DNA from: Hydrogenophilales bacterium 16-64-46
GTDB taxonomy: Bacteria > Pseudomonadota > Gammaproteobacteria > Burkholderiales > Thiobacillaceae
Assembly (NCBI GenBank): GCA_002281775.1
Contig: NCGY01000008.1
Coordinates: forward strand, 125,425 to 189,424
Direction of reading: 5' to 3'
DNA length: 64,000 nucleotides
The translations under genes were made by a program, and so were the position numbers. This document shows positions 8,351 to 15,964 of the stretch, piece after piece (positions within the stretch are counted from its first letter, which is position 1; every line of letters starts with the position of its first letter). The notes under the pieces were generated by a model, which was not told the origin of the DNA, did not search any database, and was given only the letters and a program-made list of their open reading frames with translations.

Positions 8351-10906
8351 TCAGAGCGTGGCGAGAAAGGCGATCAGCGCGTTCTTGTCGGCGTCCGACA
8401 GATCCTCGCCGAAGCGGTGGCCGTCGTTCTCGATCTCGGCGCTGCAAGAGGCGTACACCTGCCACAGTGCCGGGGTGCGCGCGCGCGCTTCCTTCACCAC
8501 GTCGACCAGCCGGTCGGGGTCGGCGACGATGGCGCGGCCGATGGCCTGCATTTCCGCCGCCAGTTGCTTTGCCTCGGCGGCGGGCAGCACGCTGGCAAGC
8601 CGCGCTTCAAGCTCGGCAGGTTTCAACTTGGCACGCACCAGATCGACGAGGAAATCCTTGTGGCGGAAGTTGCCGACGTTGCCCGCCGTACTGCCGGCCG
8701 GCAGGCGCAGGGTGAAGCCGACCAGGCGTTTCTCTTCCTGGCCGTCGAAGATGCGCGGGCCGATGTCGAGCACGATGTCCTCGTCGACCTTGGTCGCCTT
8801 GGGAATGCGTTTCGACGGATTCAGCAGGTCGTGCATCGACGCGACGTAGAGCTTGAAGCGGCCATCGACCGAGGGGTCGTACTCCCAGCAGGCCGGCTGT
8901 TGGTCTTTCGGCAGCGGCGGATTGCCGGGCTGGGTGGTGTCGACATAGCTCGAGCGGTAGAACTCGTAGGGATTGGCCTTGTCGCCGCCCCAGCCGCAGA
9001 GTTCGGGGCCGACCGCGTTGTTGTGCAGGAAGGGTGCGTGCGCCCACAGGTTCAGCAGCGAGACGTTGCGGTAATAGCCGCGCCCGCCGTCGTGCGGTTC
9101 GAGAATGCCGGACACGGTCTTGCGCGCGTGGTAGTCCTCGTTGGCGAACTGTTCCCACACATGGCCACGCACATGGTTGGAGTGCAGCGAGCGACAGCGA
9201 TAGGTGCCGATTTCGGTAACCGGCGTCGGCACGTCATTGCCCAGCCAGTCGGCACGCAGCCCGGTTTTCGGATCGATGGCACGGAAGTCCACCGCCTCGA
9301 AAGGCGGCTTGCTGCTGGAATGGCAGCGCGCGCAGTTGGCGGCGAAGACCTGCTGGCCGCGCGTCACCGACCCCTTGCCGAACTGGCGCTCGAGATCGCC
9401 GACCAGGTCGGCCTCGGCGTAGGGCGTGCCTTTTTCAGTGGCACGCGCGACGACGAGATCACGCGCCTGGCCCTCGGGCGCGGCGAGGAAGAAGTCGAGA
9501 ATGTTGGGCAGGCGGTCCTCGATGGCGCGGAAGTTGGGGCAGTCGCGCCGGCACTGGCCGATATCGAACGGCGTCTGGCCAAAGTTGCGTGCCTGCGGGT
9601 CGAGCTGGCGCAGGTCGGTGAGGTGGTTGACCCAGCACTGCTCCGAGCACGAACCGATGTTGAAGTACACGCGCTGGATCGCGCCGAGCGCGCCGATGGA
9701 ATCGCCGCCGCCCTTGAGGATGTGGTGCACGGTCTCGGTCTGGATCGATCGCTCCCAGCACTTGCCGGCCTTGCCGGGTTCGCACCAACAGGTGGATTCC
9801 TTTGCGCCGGTGGGGCAGGCGGCGACCTTGCGCCAGCGATTGACCTTTTCGCCCGCGAAGGTGGGTCGCTGCGCGGTGTTGATGAGCGCGTTGATGGTGC
9901 CGGCGTTGTTCACCTGGTCGTTGGGAATCGCCGAGGTGTCCGAGGTGCCGGGGCGGGCGTGGGCGAAGATCTGCCACAGCAGGTCGTTGTGCGGCATGCC
10001 CGAGATGAGGGCCTCGGAGACGCGGATGTACTGGTTGCCGACCAGGCCGGAGAGGTTTTCCCATCTCGGATGTTCGGGGTCGGCCGGCGGTTTCGCCGGG
10101 TCGAAGGCGACGTGACAGGAGGCGCAGGCGGTGCCGATGAGGAAGGGCGGCTCGATCGAGGCGTCAGCGAGCTTGCGTACCTTGAAGTCGGAACGCGCGG
10201 GGTCGCTGGAGAGTGTGCGGCTGTAGCCATCCCAGGTGCCGAGCTGACCGTTCACCTGCTTCCAGACCGCAGCGTCGAAGCGCGGGTTGGGGAACTTGCG
10301 GAAGCCGACCGCACCGGTGGAGGTGCCGAAGGCGAGATTGCAGCTGTCCTCGCGGCCCTGCCGGTGGCCGTCCGGGTCATCCGCAGGCGCTGCAGCGTCC
10401 TTGAAGTCACAGGCCGGATCGCGGTAGCCGGGCTTGCCGACGAATTTCAGCAGTTCCGTGTCGCCGGGGCACCAGTCGAAGCCGTAGGTTTCCTCGTAGC
10501 TCTTGGCCGGGCAGCCGGTGGAGCCGGGGGTGCAGCATCCCGGGTCGTTGATGAGGCCCCAGGTCTTGAAGCGGTCGCCGCGGCGGTCGCCGCGCAGCAC
10601 GCCGTACCAGTCGATCAGCGCCGTGATGCGCTGCTGGAAGGTGTAGGTGTGGAAACGCGCATTGCCGGCCGTGGCCTTGAACCAGATTTCGCGTCCCGCG
10701 CGCGCCGAGGGCGAGAGGCCCGCGCCGGCTTCCTCGAAACCGGGGTCGGGGAAGGCCACCGCGGACGCAGCGGCCGGATGGACCAGGCTTGCAGTCTGTG
10801 CCGCCGGCGGCAGGGTGGCGCGTGCGGATTCGGGCTGGTGTGTGAACCAGGCCAGCCCCGCTATACCCACCATGCCGAAGAGTCCAAGCCAGATCGATGT
10901 CTTCAT
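8351..10906 (-). CDS. Large RoxA-like di-haem c-type cytochrome
   Basis: The 851-residue protein has an N-terminal signal or anchor (MKTSIWLGLFGMVGIAGLAW) and two haem c sites, CASCH at 251-255 and CARCH at 515-519. It also has more than a dozen further cysteines, many in the 120-190 and 360-450 regions, which suggests several disulfides in an oxidising compartment. The block LNLWAHAPFLHNNAVGP corresponds to the YLHNGSVP region of the smaller cytochromes. Xanthomonas RoxA is a di-haem oxygenase of about 680 residues that cleaves polyisoprene; this protein is longer and only loosely comparable. A good ribosome binding site (AGGAG) lies 7-8 bases before the ATG. Haem binding and export are firm; an oxygenase role is a hypothesis. 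Confidence 0.82.
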   Translation of the reverse strand: MKTSIWLGLFGMVGIAGLAWFTHQPESARATLPPAAQTASLVHPAAASAVAFPDPGFEEAGAGLSPSARAGREIWFKATAGNARFHTYTFQQRITALIDWYGVLRGDRRGDRFKTWGLINDPGCCTPGSTGCPAKSYEETYGFDWCPGDTELLKFVGKPGYRDPACDFKDAAAPADDPDGHRQGREDSCNLAFGTSTGAVGFRKFPNPRFDAAVWKQVNGQLGTWDGYSRTLSSDPARSDFKVRKLADASIEPPFLIGTACASCHVAFDPAKPPADPEHPRWENLSGLVGNQYIRVSEALISGMPHNDLLWQIFAHARPGTSDTSAIPNDQVNNAGTINALINTAQRPTFAGEKVNRWRKVAACPTGAKESTCWCEPGKAGKCWERSIQTETVHHILKGGGDSIGALGAIQRVYFNIGSCSEQCWVNHLTDLRQLDPQARNFGQTPFDIGQCRRDCPNFRAIEDRLPNILDFFLAAPEGQARDLVVARATEKGTPYAEADLVGDLERQFGKGSVTRGQQVFAANCARCHSSSKPPFEAVDFRAIDPKTGLRADWLGNDVPTPVTEIGTYRCRSLHSNHVRGHVWEQFANEDYHARKTVSGILEPHDGGRGYYRNVSLLNLWAHAPFLHNNAVGPELCGWGGDKANPYEFYRSSYVDTTQPGNPPLPKDQQPACWEYDPSVDGRFKLYVASMHDLLNPSKRIPKATKVDEDIVLDIGPRIFDGQEEKRLVGFTLRLPAGSTAGNVGNFRHKDFLVDLVRAKLKPAELEARLASVLPAAEAKQLAAEMQAIGRAIVADPDRLVDVVKEARARTPALWQVYASCSAEIENDGHRFGEDLSDADKNALIAFLATL

Positions 10907-10964
10907 GCTGCTCTCCTGTTGTCAGGGCCGGCTGCCCTGAACCTTAGTCAAGGTTGAAACGCTT

Positions 10965-13646
10965 TCAAGCCACGCCATCGCAACGCTCGCGCAGGATGGC
11001 GCAGACCCAGGGCAGCAGCAGTCCGCTGTCGCCAGCCATGTCCTGCCGCTGCACGGCCTCGATGTGCGCGCTCTCGAACACCGCCTTGCCGATGTGGTGG
11101 CCGAGCTTGCGGTAGCTTTCGAACTGCGATTCGTCGAACCACTGGTCGGCCGTGGATTCGTGCGGAAAACCGGGGTGGGTGCACTGGTAGTTGAGCAGGT
11201 CGGCTGGCTCGGTACCGGTGAGCCGGGGCTTGATGTAGACGATGTACCCGGGGTCGGCGTCGGGATAGCGGATCCGGCCGACCGCTGAATAGCCTGATTG
11301 CAGGTCGCTTGCAGCGAGGTCGACGATCACGCCGAAATCGGCATAGCACTTGCGGATGGCGTTGCCGAGGTCGTCGTACTGGTTCTTGCCGTCCTCGCCC
11401 GCGTCGACGACGACGATGCAGGCGCAACGACGCCGCACCAGTTCGTAGACGCCGAGGTTTTCGAAATGGCCGCCGTCGGACAGGTAGACGAAAGGCGAGG
11501 TGTGCTCGGTGTGGCCGAACAATTCCTGCAGCAGATAGCCGCCGCCGAAGGGCGGATCGTGCAGGGTCCAGCTTGCCTCGTTGCCTGGATTCGGGCTCCA
11601 GTGTCCGAGCCGCACGTTGAAGACCGTCATCAGGAAGGCGAGCGCGGGCGAACTGTGGTAGCCCATGTTGGGCGAGGCGGCAGCCCCCGAAATCGCCATC
11701 GCCGAGCCCATCCACACGCCCTCCATGTATTGCGCGGTGGGCCGGTAGTGGCTGAGCATCTGGCCTTTTGCGTCCGGCAGGGTGAAGCTGTAGCCCGTCA
11801 CCATGGGGGTGAAGGCGAAGGCGGCGGCGCGGCGCTCCTGCCATGCGAGCTGCTTGCCGGCGACCAGGTTCATGGCGGTGTTGTGGATGGGGTAGGGACG
11901 CTGACAGACCGGCTTGCCCAGGGCATGGCCGCACAGGTCGGCGAGCTTGAGGTCGTCGCGCGGATCGAAGCCGGTGAAGGGGTGCGGCGTGCGCAGCTTG
12001 CAGCGCGAGGCACCGAGATAGCAGCGCACCAGGCGTTGGCGATAGAAGTGGTAGATCGAGAAGAGATTGACGTCGATGCGCCAGGCGAGCGCGACCGCGA
12101 GCGTCAGGCTGACAAGCGCTAAGCCGGCCGTGAGGGCGATGTCGGCGTGCTGGAAATTCCAGGCTTCCTGGCGCAGCACGTCGGCAAAATGCACGGGCGT
12201 GACCGTATAGGCGAGGCAGTCGGCGCACCAGGCCGGCTGTGTCAGTAACAGGTGCAGGCCCAGCGAGAGCAGGCCGAGCAGGCCGACGATGAAGACGTAG
12301 GGCACGATCTGCGCGGCGCGGTCGCGCCAGCCGGGCTGTCCGTCGCCAGCAGTCCGGTTGCCGCGGCCGAGCAGCACGCCGGCCGCGGTGGAGCCGAGCC
12401 AGGCGATGCCGCCGGCGGCGACGAATGCCTGCGGTGCCCAGCGGAAAAAGGCCGGCGCGACGAAGACCACGGTGAAGAGCGCAGCCCAGACCAGCGCGGC
12501 GAGCAGCACCCAGCCTCCCAGGCGCGACCACCATTCGCGCGATTCGTGCGAGAACAGCCGGCCCATCAGGCCGATGTGCGCGGCCACCGTGAGCGAATAG
12601 AACTTGAGCAGTAGCGCGGTGGCCAGCGCGGTGGCGATCCACGATCCGCCGTAGCCCTGGTCAAGATCGTGGATGCCTGCCACGACGCGCGCGAAAGCCG
12701 CCAGCAAGAGGCCGCCGACCGCGCCGGCGATCAGCGCGAAGGCCGCCATCTGCGCCAGCCGGGCAGGCGAGAAGCGCACGCTGTCGCGCGCCTTGCGTGT
12801 GAGAAAGCGCCCGAGCAGCCAGCCTGCGACCCAGGGCGGCACGTAGACGAGCAGCCCCCACAGCACCCAGCCGCCGGGTTCGATCCGGCCTACCACCTCG
12901 ATGCCGGCGTAGAAGCCGTAGGCGATCAGCCAGGCCGACAGCAGGCCGGGCAGCACGACCAGCAGCAGCACGCCGATCTGGCGCGTGTGGAAGGGGCGCG
13001 TGCGGTAGGCCTCGCGGCCGCCGAGATTGAGACCGACGAAGAGCATGGCGAAGGCGATGCAGGCGATGCCGCTGCTGAAGAGCACTTCCAGGCTGGGGCT
13101 CTGCGCCGCCGCCGCGCCTTCCCAGCCAGTGAGCCAGCGGATCGCCCACACCGCAAGACGCGGCAACAGCAGCACAGCCGACAGCGCCAGCAACAGCAGG
13201 ACCAGATTGAGATACAGGTTGCGCAGATAGGTGGCAACGGCGGTGAGGGTGTCGGCCGAGAAAAAACTGGCCCTGGGCGTGAGGTAGTTGCTGTAGCTGC
13301 GCAGGAAACGGATGGCCGGGTTTTCCTCGCCGCCGGTCTTGAGCTTGTCCTCGGCGTCCTCGACGCGGCCGTTGCACTTGAGATGGATGAAGGCCGACAG
13401 CCAGCCGCCGATGTAGCCGCCGCCGGACACGCACGACAGGTAATCGAACTGCCGCAACAGACGCAGCTCGGCGAGCGCCTGAATGATGCCGAGGTTGAAG
13501 GTGGCGCTGCGGATGCCGCCGCCGGAAAACGCCAGGCCCGTCAGCGGCCGTCCGGGGCCGTCGCTGCGGCCGTCCGCCTCGCGGATCGTCGCACGCTCCT
13601 GGGTCAAGACCGTATCCCAGTCCAGCGAGGCAGCCGGTTCAGACAT
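10965..13646 (-). CDS. Patatin-like phospholipase with an inserted multi-pass membrane domain
   Basis: The 893-residue protein opens with the patatin core: oxyanion motif FSGGGIRSATF at about 40-50 and nucleophile region CVSGGGYIGG with the serine at 74. The first Gly of the usual GxSxG is Cys. The catalytic aspartate is in DGGHFENLGVYEL at about 724. Roughly residues 125-540 between these two parts form about ten hydrophobic helices, so the hydrolase domain is split by a membrane domain and both halves must meet on the cytoplasmic side. The start overlaps the end of the upstream amidase gene by 8 bases, and 58 bases separate it from the large cytochrome gene. It probably hydrolyses lipids within or next to the inner membrane; the substrate is unknown. 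Confidence 0.85.
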   Translation of the reverse strand: MSEPAASLDWDTVLTQERATIREADGRSDGPGRPLTGLAFSGGGIRSATFNLGIIQALAELRLLRQFDYLSCVSGGGYIGGWLSAFIHLKCNGRVEDAEDKLKTGGEENPAIRFLRSYSNYLTPRASFFSADTLTAVATYLRNLYLNLVLLLLALSAVLLLPRLAVWAIRWLTGWEGAAAAQSPSLEVLFSSGIACIAFAMLFVGLNLGGREAYRTRPFHTRQIGVLLLVVLPGLLSAWLIAYGFYAGIEVVGRIEPGGWVLWGLLVYVPPWVAGWLLGRFLTRKARDSVRFSPARLAQMAAFALIAGAVGGLLLAAFARVVAGIHDLDQGYGGSWIATALATALLLKFYSLTVAAHIGLMGRLFSHESREWWSRLGGWVLLAALVWAALFTVVFVAPAFFRWAPQAFVAAGGIAWLGSTAAGVLLGRGNRTAGDGQPGWRDRAAQIVPYVFIVGLLGLLSLGLHLLLTQPAWCADCLAYTVTPVHFADVLRQEAWNFQHADIALTAGLALVSLTLAVALAWRIDVNLFSIYHFYRQRLVRCYLGASRCKLRTPHPFTGFDPRDDLKLADLCGHALGKPVCQRPYPIHNTAMNLVAGKQLAWQERRAAAFAFTPMVTGYSFTLPDAKGQMLSHYRPTAQYMEGVWMGSAMAISGAAASPNMGYHSSPALAFLMTVFNVRLGHWSPNPGNEASWTLHDPPFGGGYLLQELFGHTEHTSPFVYLSDGGHFENLGVYELVRRRCACIVVVDAGEDGKNQYDDLGNAIRKCYADFGVIVDLAASDLQSGYSAVGRIRYPDADPGYIVYIKPRLTGTEPADLLNYQCTHPGFPHESTADQWFDESQFESYRKLGHHIGKAVFESAHIEAVQRQDMAGDSGLLLPWVCAILRERCDGVA

Positions 13647-14478
13647 CGATCTGCTCCAGGTATTTGCTGTGACTCCAGCCGACGAGGTCCATCACGCCGT
13701 TGACCTCGCCGACGACATCCACCTGCCACCATGCGCCCTGTTTCGTCAGCACCTCGACCTCGGTGCCGAGCGGCAGCGGCGTGCCCGGCAGGGCGGCAAA
13801 GCCCGGGCCGGGCCCGTCGCGCACATACAGGCGGGCAGTGGTACGGCAGCGTTCGGGCCTGTTGTCGGCCCGGCCCAGCAGACGCGCACGCACCGATTCC
13901 ATGGGGAAATCCGGTCCGGGGTCGCGCTTGCGGCCGGGGGCGATGTCGTCGTGGCCGAGCACGTCCGCCAGCTCGTAATGCGCGAACAGGGCCACGCCGC
14001 AGGCGAGCACGGCCTCGATCTGCGCCGCGCTGTAGGCGTGCCAGCCAGACGGCGCGCTGCCCGGTGGATCGTTCTTGTGTACGGCGACGGTGACGTCCGA
14101 TTCGGGATAACTGCGGCGGGTGAGCGGCGAAACCCATTTGCCGCCGCTTTTCACCAGATAGCCCGCGTTGTCGAGTTCAATGCCGATGCTGTGCTTGTTC
14201 AGGCCGGTAAGGGGCCCCCAGCGGGACGCACCGGCGTGCCAGGCCTCACGGTGGAAGGGCACCATCTGCGTGATGCCACCGTCGCGCGCGATCACCAGAT
14301 GGGCGGAGACTTTCGACGCCGGGTCGCGGAACCAGGCAATACTGCCGGCGGCGCTGCTGCCGCCGGTGTAGTGCACGACCAGAAAGCGCGGCCGGATGGT
14401 GCCGCCGGCGTGCGGACTGGCCAGGGTGTCGATGGCCCGCCCGTCGTCCTGCACGAGGCGGTGAGCCTGGATTTTCAT
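13639..14478 (-). CDS. N-acetylmuramoyl-L-alanine amidase with C-terminal SH3-like domain
   Basis: The 279-residue protein has an amidase_2 (PGRP/AmpD-like) domain over about residues 30-190. The zinc ligands are visible as the His in LVVHYTGG, the His in EAWHAGASRWG region and the His in VLGHDDIAPGRKRDPGPDF, where the Lys/Asp surroundings match active family members. Residues 205-279 (LYVRDGPGPGF to WSHSKYLEQIDV) resemble a bacterial SH3 domain for wall binding. No signal peptide is visible at MKIQAHRLVQ, so export would need another route or the enzyme acts on cytoplasmic muropeptides as AmpD does. It is the first gene of the minus-strand cytochrome-patatin series, downstream of a palindrome at 14557-14572. 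Confidence 0.85.
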   Translation of the reverse strand: MKIQAHRLVQDDGRAIDTLASPHAGGTIRPRFLVVHYTGGSSAAGSIAWFRDPASKVSAHLVIARDGGITQMVPFHREAWHAGASRWGPLTGLNKHSIGIELDNAGYLVKSGGKWVSPLTRRSYPESDVTVAVHKNDPPGSAPSGWHAYSAAQIEAVLACGVALFAHYELADVLGHDDIAPGRKRDPGPDFPMESVRARLLGRADNRPERCRTTARLYVRDGPGPGFAALPGTPLPLGTEVEVLTKQGAWWQVDVVGEVNGVMDLVGWSHSKYLEQIDV

Positions 14479-14556
14479 TATGGGTCCCCTGTGGGGTCCG
14501 TGCCGCGTGCAGCACAGGACTGCCTACACCATAGGCCATGCATCAAGGGTTGGATA

Positions 14557-14572
14557 TACAACTTTAGTTGTA
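14557..14572. promoter_or_regulatory. Palindrome upstream of the cytochrome-patatin series
   Basis: TACAACTTTAGTTGTA is a perfect 7-bp inverted repeat with a 2-bp spacer. It lies about 80 bases upstream of the amidase start, in the only short gap preceding the ten-gene series, and 24 bases from the convergently placed end of the kinase coding region. Its position and symmetry suit an operator, but no regulator gene is adjacent. Confidence 0.4.
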
Positions 14573-14595
14573 GTTGGGAGCGAACCCTCGCGACT

Positions 14596-15861
14596 TCAGG
14601 CGAAGCGCGTCGTGCCGTCGCGTGCCAGCAGCGCGGAACCGTAGGCGGCCTGGGTATGCGCCGCACGGGCGACGGGCACGCCCAGCAGGCGTTGCCGGAT
14701 CACCGTCCAGGCCGGATTGGCTGCGCCGCCGCCGGCGGTTTCCACGCGTTTGAGAGGCGTTGCGCCCAGATCCGCCAGCCTCGCGTAACCGCCTGCCTCG
14801 ACGCGTGCCAGGCTTTCCAGCAGGCCGTGCAGGTACTCGGCATCGTCTGCGGGCCGGGGGCCGAGGCGCGGCGAGAGAGCAGGATCGTTGACCGGAAAGC
14901 GTTCGCCGATTTTCGGCAGGGGGATGTAATCGAGCGGGCTGGCGATAGCAGGGTCGATGCGTTCCGACAGTGCCGCCAGTTGCCGGTCGTCAAAGAATTG
15001 CCGCAGCACCGCGCCGCCGGCGTTGGACGCGCCGCCAGCCAGCCAGCGCTTGCCGAACCAGTGCGAATACACGCCGTGTTCGACCGATTCCACCCGGGTG
15101 TCGGACAAGAGCTTCAGCACCAGCGTGCTACCGAGCGAAGTGACGGCGTCGCCGCTGGCATTCACCCCGGCGGCGAGGAAGGCGGCGATGGAATCGGTGG
15201 TGCCGGCGTGCACCATGCAGCCCGGATTCACCCCCAGATAGCGCGCGCGCGGCCGCGACACGGTGCCGAGCCGCGCGCCGGGCGCGATGGGCACGGGCAG
15301 GTAATCGACGTCAGCCAGATATTCCACCCAGGCCGGCCATTGCAGGGTGTCGAGGTCGAGCCCGAGCTTCAGTGCGTTGTGGTAGTCGCTCATGCCGACG
15401 CGGCCAGAGAGCAGGCCGGCCAGCCAGTCGGCCTGGTTGAGGTAGAGCCGCGCGCCGGTCAGCCCCAGCCATTTCTTCAGCCACAGCATCTTTGCCAGCC
15501 CCGAGGTCACGGCGGCGGCCGGATGGCCCGGCGTGGCGGTCTTCGCGATCAGCGCGGCTTCGTCCATCGCGCGGCCGTCGTTGTAGAGCAGCGGCGGCGC
15601 GCGCGGGGCGAGTGCCTCGTCGCAGGCCAGCAGGGTGCCGGAGGTACCGTCAATCGCAATGTCGGATAGCTGCATCCGGATCGGCGGCGGCAGCGACGCG
15701 ACCAGGTCCCACAGCGCCTCGCGCCAGAGGCCGGCGCGCTCGTATTCCTCCAGGGTGCCGAAGTCGCGGTGATCTTCGTGCATCACAGCGCCGTCAACGT
15801 CGATCACGCAGGTGCGCGCACCGGTGGTGCCGAAGTCAATTCCCAGAAAATACGCTGTCAT
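14596..15861 (-). CDS. FGGY-family carbohydrate kinase (D-ribulokinase/xylulokinase-like)
   Basis: The 421-residue protein phosphorylates a sugar with ATP. The FGGY actin-like fold is indicated by the N-terminal phosphate-1 motif GIDFGTTGARTCVID, the DGTSGT strand near residue 85 and the second-domain motifs HAGTTDSIAAF and SLGSTLVLKLL. It is shorter than classical xylulokinases (about 480-500 residues) and resembles the plant/cyanobacterial D-ribulokinase type. The start MTAYFLGIDFGTTG at 15861 was preferred because upstream codons add a non-conserved extension. It stands alone, divergent from the methyltransferase gene 103 bases away. Substrate assignment is tentative. Confidence 0.8.
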   Translation of the reverse strand: MTAYFLGIDFGTTGARTCVIDVDGAVMHEDHRDFGTLEEYERAGLWREALWDLVASLPPPIRMQLSDIAIDGTSGTLLACDEALAPRAPPLLYNDGRAMDEAALIAKTATPGHPAAAVTSGLAKMLWLKKWLGLTGARLYLNQADWLAGLLSGRVGMSDYHNALKLGLDLDTLQWPAWVEYLADVDYLPVPIAPGARLGTVSRPRARYLGVNPGCMVHAGTTDSIAAFLAAGVNASGDAVTSLGSTLVLKLLSDTRVESVEHGVYSHWFGKRWLAGGASNAGGAVLRQFFDDRQLAALSERIDPAIASPLDYIPLPKIGERFPVNDPALSPRLGPRPADDAEYLHGLLESLARVEAGGYARLADLGATPLKRVETAGGGAANPAWTVIRQRLLGVPVARAAHTQAAYGSALLARDGTTRFA

Positions 15862-15964
15862 GCCCCGAGTCTGCCGCGTCGCAGGGCAGGCGGCAAGCCG
15901 TGTGCCGCGATGTCTTGTGATATGCGAAGATTCGTCCACACCAAGCACAAGGGAGACGCCGGCC

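Noticed and set aside
8417..10957. An 846-codon open frame on the plus strand
   Set aside because: It is antisense to the 851-residue cytochrome, with no domain and no ribosome binding site.
10965..14478. Type VI secretion effectors (amidase plus phospholipase)
   Set aside because: Amidase and lipase pairs can be effectors, but the lipase is a ten-helix membrane protein, no VgrG, PAAR or immunity-type gene is adjacent, and the other partners are cytochromes.
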